Below are positions 6,316 to 9,957 of a stretch of 9,957 nt of DNA, in pieces (position 1 is the first letter of the stretch; each line of letters starts with the position of its first letter). Made by a program: the position numbers and the translations under genes. The notes beneath the pieces were generated by a model, which did no database searches, was not told the origin of the DNA, and saw only the letters and a program-made list of their open reading frames with translations. The stretch spans positions 1 to 9,957 of the forward strand of contig JBLHGU010000192.1 of the NCBI GenBank assembly GCA_047615875.1, written 5' to 3'. This stretch comes from JBLHGU01 sp047615875. GTDB lineage: Bacteria; Pseudomonadota; Gammaproteobacteria; Arenicellales; CAJQKF01.

Positions 6316-7746
6316 ATGATTTTGATACGAAACATCGGCACTATTGTAAGTATGGATGAGAAGCGGAGTTTGCTCACCGATCATTCGGTTTTAATTCGCG
6401 ACGGCAAAATTGCAGCCATTGAGCCGACACACCAATTAGATGAATTGGCAAAGCAACAGTATGGAACAGATCTAACCATCATCGAAGGTGCTAATGCCGT
6501 ATTGTTACCGGCATTCATCAATACCCATGTACACACTGTCGAGCATTTAAGCCGCGGGCTTATCCCGGACGATTTACCCACCTTCCAGTGGGTTAGCGAA
6601 TATGCCAGTCCTTTTTGTGCCTCTTTGACTGAAGAGGAGGCCTATTGTAGTGCTCGACTCGCCTGCCTCGAAATGCTGGGCAATGGCACGGGTAGTTTTG
6701 TGGATGTGAATATTCTTGGTTCTTTGGGCCATGTCGATGCTATATCCCAGGCCGTTGAGGACAGTGGAATGCGCGCCATTCTGGGTAGGGGAGTAACTGA
6801 TCTCTGGCCAGATGATATGCCTTATATGGAGCCTGATTTAAAAGCGGCACTATGGCACCCAGAAACATCCCAGGCGTTGGGTGAGATCGAAGCGTTACTG
6901 TCGCGAGGCAAAAGCCATGCTAATGGTCGGGTGCAGCTTTGGGCTTCCATTTATGGATTAACTTTCTTTAGCTCTGACGAATTATTGCGAGGTATTCGAC
7001 GCTGTGCAGATAGGCATCAGTCGCCCCTGGCATTCCATATGGCATCGTCCAGAGAAGAAGCTGCTCTAAGTCTGCGCCAACACGGTGTTTGGCCCATGAG
7101 CCGACTGGAAAACTTGTCGGTGCTCGGACCTGATGTTTTGTTGACCCATTGCACCCTGGTGAATGATGAGGAGGTTGCGATCATGGCAGAGCGCGACGTG
7201 AAAGTGGCCTTTTGTCCGGGGGCTGCACTAAGACTGGCTAAGGGCACCACTCAGGTTGGCAAGATACCAGAAATGCTCGAAGCTGGTGTATGTGTGTCGT
7301 TAGGCTCTGATGGCACGTCATCTAACGGCATATTTGATCCACTGCGATTAGCCAACCTTACCGCCGGGTTGTATAAAGATGCACGATTTGACCCCAGCCT
7401 GGTTCCGGCGGAAACCGCCCTGGAGCTAATCACGCGTCAGGGCGCGCGAGCGATTCAGGCAGAATCTACACTAGGCTCTATTGAAGTTGGAAAACTCGCA
7501 GATGTAGTGCTGTATGACAGCAGCGGTCCAGAATGGGCACCAGGCCACGATATACCTCGCACTATGATCTACTCAGTGGACGGTCGCAGTGTTACAACTG
7601 TGATAATTGATGGCAACATTGTTTTCCAGAACGGCCAGTGTACGAGTATGAATAGTCACGATGTGATCGATGAAGCCCGGGAAACCGGCGCGCGCATTGC
7701 ACATAGACTGGGCCTTGATCCGCGTCCTCGCTGGCCGCTAAGTTAA
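6316..7746 (+). CDS. Metal-dependent amidohydrolase of the TrzA/AtzA/SAH-deaminase type, with an atypical active site
   Basis: A 476-residue member of the amidohydrolase superfamily, subgroup of S-adenosylhomocysteine/guanine/cytosine-type deaminases and triazine hydrolases. Usual landmarks are an N-terminal beta strand domain (RNIGTIVSMDE), LLPAFINTHVHT with His71 and His73, FHMASS with His241, LLTHCT with His278, SLGSDGTSSN with Asp332, and the C-terminal GSIEVGKLADVVLYD. These give a mononuclear metal site. Most relatives have Glu three residues after the third His (HxxE), which moves protons during hydrolysis. Here that position is Ser244, with Glu247 and Glu248 the nearest acids. The enzyme may use another base or have a different activity. 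The ATG at 6316 has only a purine-rich stretch upstream. Likely cotranscribed with the two genes before it. It should be cytoplasmic, hydrolysing or deaminating a small, perhaps cyclic nitrogen compound, but the substrate cannot be read from sequence. Confidence 0.88.
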   Translation: MILIRNIGTIVSMDEKRSLLTDHSVLIRDGKIAAIEPTHQLDELAKQQYGTDLTIIEGANAVLLPAFINTHVHTVEHLSRGLIPDDLPTFQWVSEYASPFCASLTEEEAYCSARLACLEMLGNGTGSFVDVNILGSLGHVDAISQAVEDSGMRAILGRGVTDLWPDDMPYMEPDLKAALWHPETSQALGEIEALLSRGKSHANGRVQLWASIYGLTFFSSDELLRGIRRCADRHQSPLAFHMASSREEAALSLRQHGVWPMSRLENLSVLGPDVLLTHCTLVNDEEVAIMAERDVKVAFCPGAALRLAKGTTQVGKIPEMLEAGVCVSLGSDGTSSNGIFDPLRLANLTAGLYKDARFDPSLVPAETALELITRQGARAIQAESTLGSIEVGKLADVVLYDSSGPEWAPGHDIPRTMIYSVDGRSVTTVIIDGNIVFQNGQCTSMNSHDVIDEARETGARIAHRLGLDPRPRWPLS

Positions 7747-7777
7747 TACGGGTAACGGTTGTTTGTCCGAAACTGTC

Positions 7778-8662
7778 TTAGCTCGTCTGTGGTTTTATCT
7801 GCAATAACATCACTGCTATTACCACGACTAACGCACCACCCATCTGCAACAGACTAAGACTTTCTGCCAGTATCAGGTAACCAAATAAGATCGCCCATAC
7901 TGGAGCGGTATTATCAATAATCGCCATTCGCAACGGACCTATCAAACTAACCGCACTGAACAAGGCAAAAGTAGCAGAAACATAAAAGAAGGTGCTGCCG
8001 GTAAAACCCAGCCAGCCGATAAAACCTGTTGGCCAGGCCAACTCCACCAGAAAAAATGAAATGCTTAGCATGATGACCGATACCATGCTTAACACATGGA
8101 AAAGCACTACCGTGTTGTCGTAGGCGTTAAGGCTTGCTTCACTGCTTATTAGCATAACAGCCATGGTAATAGCTGCACAGATGGAGAATATGACCCCCGC
8201 AAGTGCAGGCGTTACTGCCGCATTGAGCAATACAAATATCAAACCACCAAAAGCCAGAGTCATTAGTGCCATTGCTCGAAAGGTAAACGGCTCAACACCC
8301 TTTATCCACCGATACATCGCAATCAGAATTGGATAGCTGAAGAATATCAATACAGCTAATGCCACAGGTATGCTTTTCACTGCGGCCAACAGCACATACA
8401 TCTCTATAGAGAGCAGAATACCCACTCCATAGCAAGTCAGCAGGACTTTGAAGGGCAGTCGAACCGACTTCCTTTTTATAAGGTTGACACCCACCAGACA
8501 AAGTAAAAAGCCAACACCACGAGCCAAATTCAGAGAATGTATATTTGCGCCAGCACCATAGCTAAAACTAGCCAGCACCATATTCAGTGCAAATGATCCT
8601 GCGGAAAGGAACGCAAAACAGTTACCAATAAACTGTGAACGAGAATCAGATGTGGTATTCAT
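7778..8662 (-). CDS. EamA/DMT-family inner-membrane permease
   Basis: A 294-residue, very hydrophobic protein with about ten membrane helices (roughly 11-33, 45-63, 72-94, 98-118, 128-148, 153-173, 185-207, 213-236, 240-263 and 268-288), arranged as two EamA halves. The second half ends with the characteristic DNTAPVWAILFGYLILAESL followed by a Gly-rich last helix, and the first half has the matching IPVALAVLIFFSYPILIAM. The short, polar N-terminal tail and total length are typical of the drug/metabolite transporter superfamily. An ATG at 8662 is preferred over the adjacent in-frame TTG at 8663-8665. It converges on the amidohydrolase gene with a 31-bp gap, where I see no terminator hairpin, and diverges from the NylB-like hydrolase gene. 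It could import or export a substrate or product of the neighbouring hydrolases; specificity is not predictable in this family. Confidence 0.92.
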   Translation of the reverse strand: MNTTSDSRSQFIGNCFAFLSAGSFALNMVLASFSYGAGANIHSLNLARGVGFLLCLVGVNLIKRKSVRLPFKVLLTCYGVGILLSIEMYVLLAAVKSIPVALAVLIFFSYPILIAMYRWIKGVEPFTFRAMALMTLAFGGLIFVLLNAAVTPALAGVIFSICAAITMAVMLISSEASLNAYDNTVVLFHVLSMVSVIMLSISFFLVELAWPTGFIGWLGFTGSTFFYVSATFALFSAVSLIGPLRMAIIDNTAPVWAILFGYLILAESLSLLQMGGALVVVIAVMLLQIKPQTS

Positions 8663-8800
8663 CAAAAAGCCAGAGTTGCCTGTTAGTCAAAAGAGGGCGA
8701 AACTAGCACAGACAAGTTGATAATAGATACTCTAGCGGGGTCTTCTGTCGCGTTTGAAGCATCACAATATCATAAACAACATCAATGGGTAGCGATCCAT
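8663..8800. other. Divergent intergenic region between the permease and the NylB-like hydrolase genes
   Basis: 138 bp that should hold promoters for both flanking genes. A TATCAT at 8768-8773 could be a plus-strand -10, but no good -35 stands 17 bases before it. No copy of the YTGAY 11-bp array seen at 3683-3737 is present here. An in-frame TTG at 8717 would extend the hydrolase into this region, but the added residues look non-coding. Confidence 0.3.
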
Positions 8801-9955
8801 ATGAACACCACCAAATTAGACAACTGGAGAGAACCAGAAAATAGTCAATATTCATTCCAGAATATGCAGGACCTTATTGCTTGCGCAAACATTTCAGACC
8901 CACTACCAAGTGCTTCTGGCAAGAAAGCCAACAATCTGGCGGCTGCACCTGACATGCAGGCTACGGACGGTAATCAGGTATCATTTGAAACCTGGCTGGA
9001 GTCCTCCCATACTGATGGCATGCTGGTTTTATTACGCGGTGAGCCTGTGCTACGTTGGCATGCACCGCACTATAACCCCGCCAATCCTCATGTTGTGTTT
9101 TCTGTGAGCAAATCAATTACCGCAGTTTTAGCTGGCATTTTGCAAGATGTGGGCAAATTAGATCTAGAAGCACCTGTTCAGGAATATATAACTGAAATCG
9201 CCAGTTCAGGTTATGGCCGTTGCACCGTTCGTCATTTACTGGATATGACTGCTGCGATAGATTTTGATGAATCTTATCTGGATAAAACTGGACAATTTGC
9301 TCGCTATCGTTCTTCGACTGGCTGGAACCCTGTCATACCAGGCTTTGAAAACGAAACACTAAGAACTTTTCTAGCCGATATGAAAGCCAGTGGGGACCCT
9401 CATGGTGAGGTATTTAAATACCTCTCACCGAATAGTGATCTACTTGGCTGGGTCTGTGAAAATGCCGCAGGCATGTCGTATAACGAAGCACTGGCAAAAT
9501 ACTTGTGGTGTCCTATGGGCGGAACAGAACGCGCTATGGTAACCATAGACCAGGCTGGCACTGCCAGAGCCGCGGGTGGGATATGCGCCACACTGGATGA
9601 CCTGGCCAGAATTGGAGAGTTGTTAAGACTTGATGGGCAGGCTAACAATCGCACGGTTGTCTCTGCTGACTGGGTATCAGACACCCGGCAGGGCGGCGAT
9701 CGCCAGGCCTGGCTAAAAGGAGATTTTATTGAGTTACTACCGAATGGTAAATACCGAAACAAATGGTATCAGGTTGGTAATGATAGCGAGGCATTCGCAG
9801 CTATTGGCATTCATGGGCAATGGATTTATGTAGACCCACTACATGAAATGACTCTGGTAAAACTGTCATCTCAACCAAAGCCCTTAATGATGGAACTGGA
9901 TCTTAACCAACTTGTGGGTTTTGACCGGCTTGGGGAAAGCCTGACAGATAGTTAA
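8801..9955 (+). CDS. NylB-like serine hydrolase (beta-lactamase fold; 6-aminohexanoate-dimer hydrolase/esterase type)
   Basis: A 384-residue intact member of the class C beta-lactamase-like family. It begins with the NylB-like signature NWREPENSQYSFQN. Then come FSVSKS with nucleophile Ser101 and Lys104 (SxxK), YLSPNSDLLGW with Tyr207 (equivalent to YxN), and GIHGQWIYVDP at 336-346 (the KTG-equivalent turn, with His338 in place of Lys). Known relatives hydrolyse linear nylon-oligomer amides or small esters. No signal peptide is visible, which suggests a cytoplasmic enzyme. The ATG at 8801 starts exactly where family similarity starts and has a weak GGGTAG 8 bases upstream; an in-frame TTG at 8717 would add 28 unlike residues. 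Its stop codon lies 2 bp before the window end, so nothing downstream is visible. With the amidohydrolase and permease it may form a small amide- or ester-using locus. Whether the substrate is an amide or an ester is open. Confidence 0.9.
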   Translation: MNTTKLDNWREPENSQYSFQNMQDLIACANISDPLPSASGKKANNLAAAPDMQATDGNQVSFETWLESSHTDGMLVLLRGEPVLRWHAPHYNPANPHVVFSVSKSITAVLAGILQDVGKLDLEAPVQEYITEIASSGYGRCTVRHLLDMTAAIDFDESYLDKTGQFARYRSSTGWNPVIPGFENETLRTFLADMKASGDPHGEVFKYLSPNSDLLGWVCENAAGMSYNEALAKYLWCPMGGTERAMVTIDQAGTARAAGGICATLDDLARIGELLRLDGQANNRTVVSADWVSDTRQGGDRQAWLKGDFIELLPNGKYRNKWYQVGNDSEAFAAIGIHGQWIYVDPLHEMTLVKLSSQPKPLMMELDLNQLVGFDRLGESLTDS

Positions 9956-9957
9956 GG

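Noticed and set aside
7747..7777. Bidirectional terminator between the convergent amidohydrolase and permease genes
   Set aside because: I could not form a convincing GC-rich stem with a flanking T-run in this 31-bp gap.
8717..8800. TTG-initiated N-terminal extension of the NylB-like hydrolase
   Set aside because: Family similarity begins at the ATG at 8801, and the preceding residues look like translated intergenic DNA.

Overview
This 10 kb window looks like an accessory, catabolism-flavoured stretch of a proteobacterial chromosome. The best guess is a free-living, probably marine gammaproteobacterium. That guess rests on protein types (a long DmdC-type acyl-CoA dehydrogenase, a CmcJ-type oxygenase, a soluble winged-helix/TolB-like/TPR regulator, a NylB-like serine hydrolase) and on moderate G+C with no strong codon bias. 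No ribosomal, housekeeping or phage gene is present to fix the taxonomy. No rRNA, tRNA, CRISPR array or insertion sequence was recognised.

Layout. Left edge (1-274, minus): the C-terminal piece of a beta-lactamase-fold serine hydrolase, with an internal in-frame TGA and no recognisable N-terminal half, so a decaying gene. From 275 to 578 there is only a doubtful ORF with a signal-peptide-like start. Minus-strand block (579-3257): a CmcJ-type putative Fe(II)/2-oxoglutarate oxygenase followed by a DmdC-type acyl-CoA dehydrogenase, 42 bp apart, likely one transcript read right to left. A small basic 85-residue ORF lies at 3359-3616 (minus).

From about 3617 to 3800 is a divergent control region. 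Its striking feature is five head-to-tail 11-bp units, each beginning YTGAY (3683-3737). They sit just upstream of a gene whose product starts with a PhoB/OmpR-type winged helix, a protein class known to bind 11-bp direct repeats. This suggests autoregulation, possibly also control of the divergent small gene.

Plus-strand block (3801-7746): the cytosolic winged-helix/TolB-like/TPR regulator, a secreted FG-GAP/VCBS-type protein, and an amidohydrolase of the TrzA/AtzA/SAH-deaminase type that keeps its metal ligands but lacks the usual Glu three residues after the third His. A convergent gene (7778-8662, minus) encodes a ten-helix EamA/DMT permease. Divergent from it, 8801-9955 (plus) encodes an intact NylB-like serine hydrolase.

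How they could fit together (inference): permease, metal-dependent amidohydrolase and serine amidase/esterase would import or export and hydrolyse a small amide, ester or N-heterocyclic compound under the winged-helix regulator, while the oxygenase/dehydrogenase pair would process an acyl-CoA-linked substrate. The sequence does not reveal the substrates.
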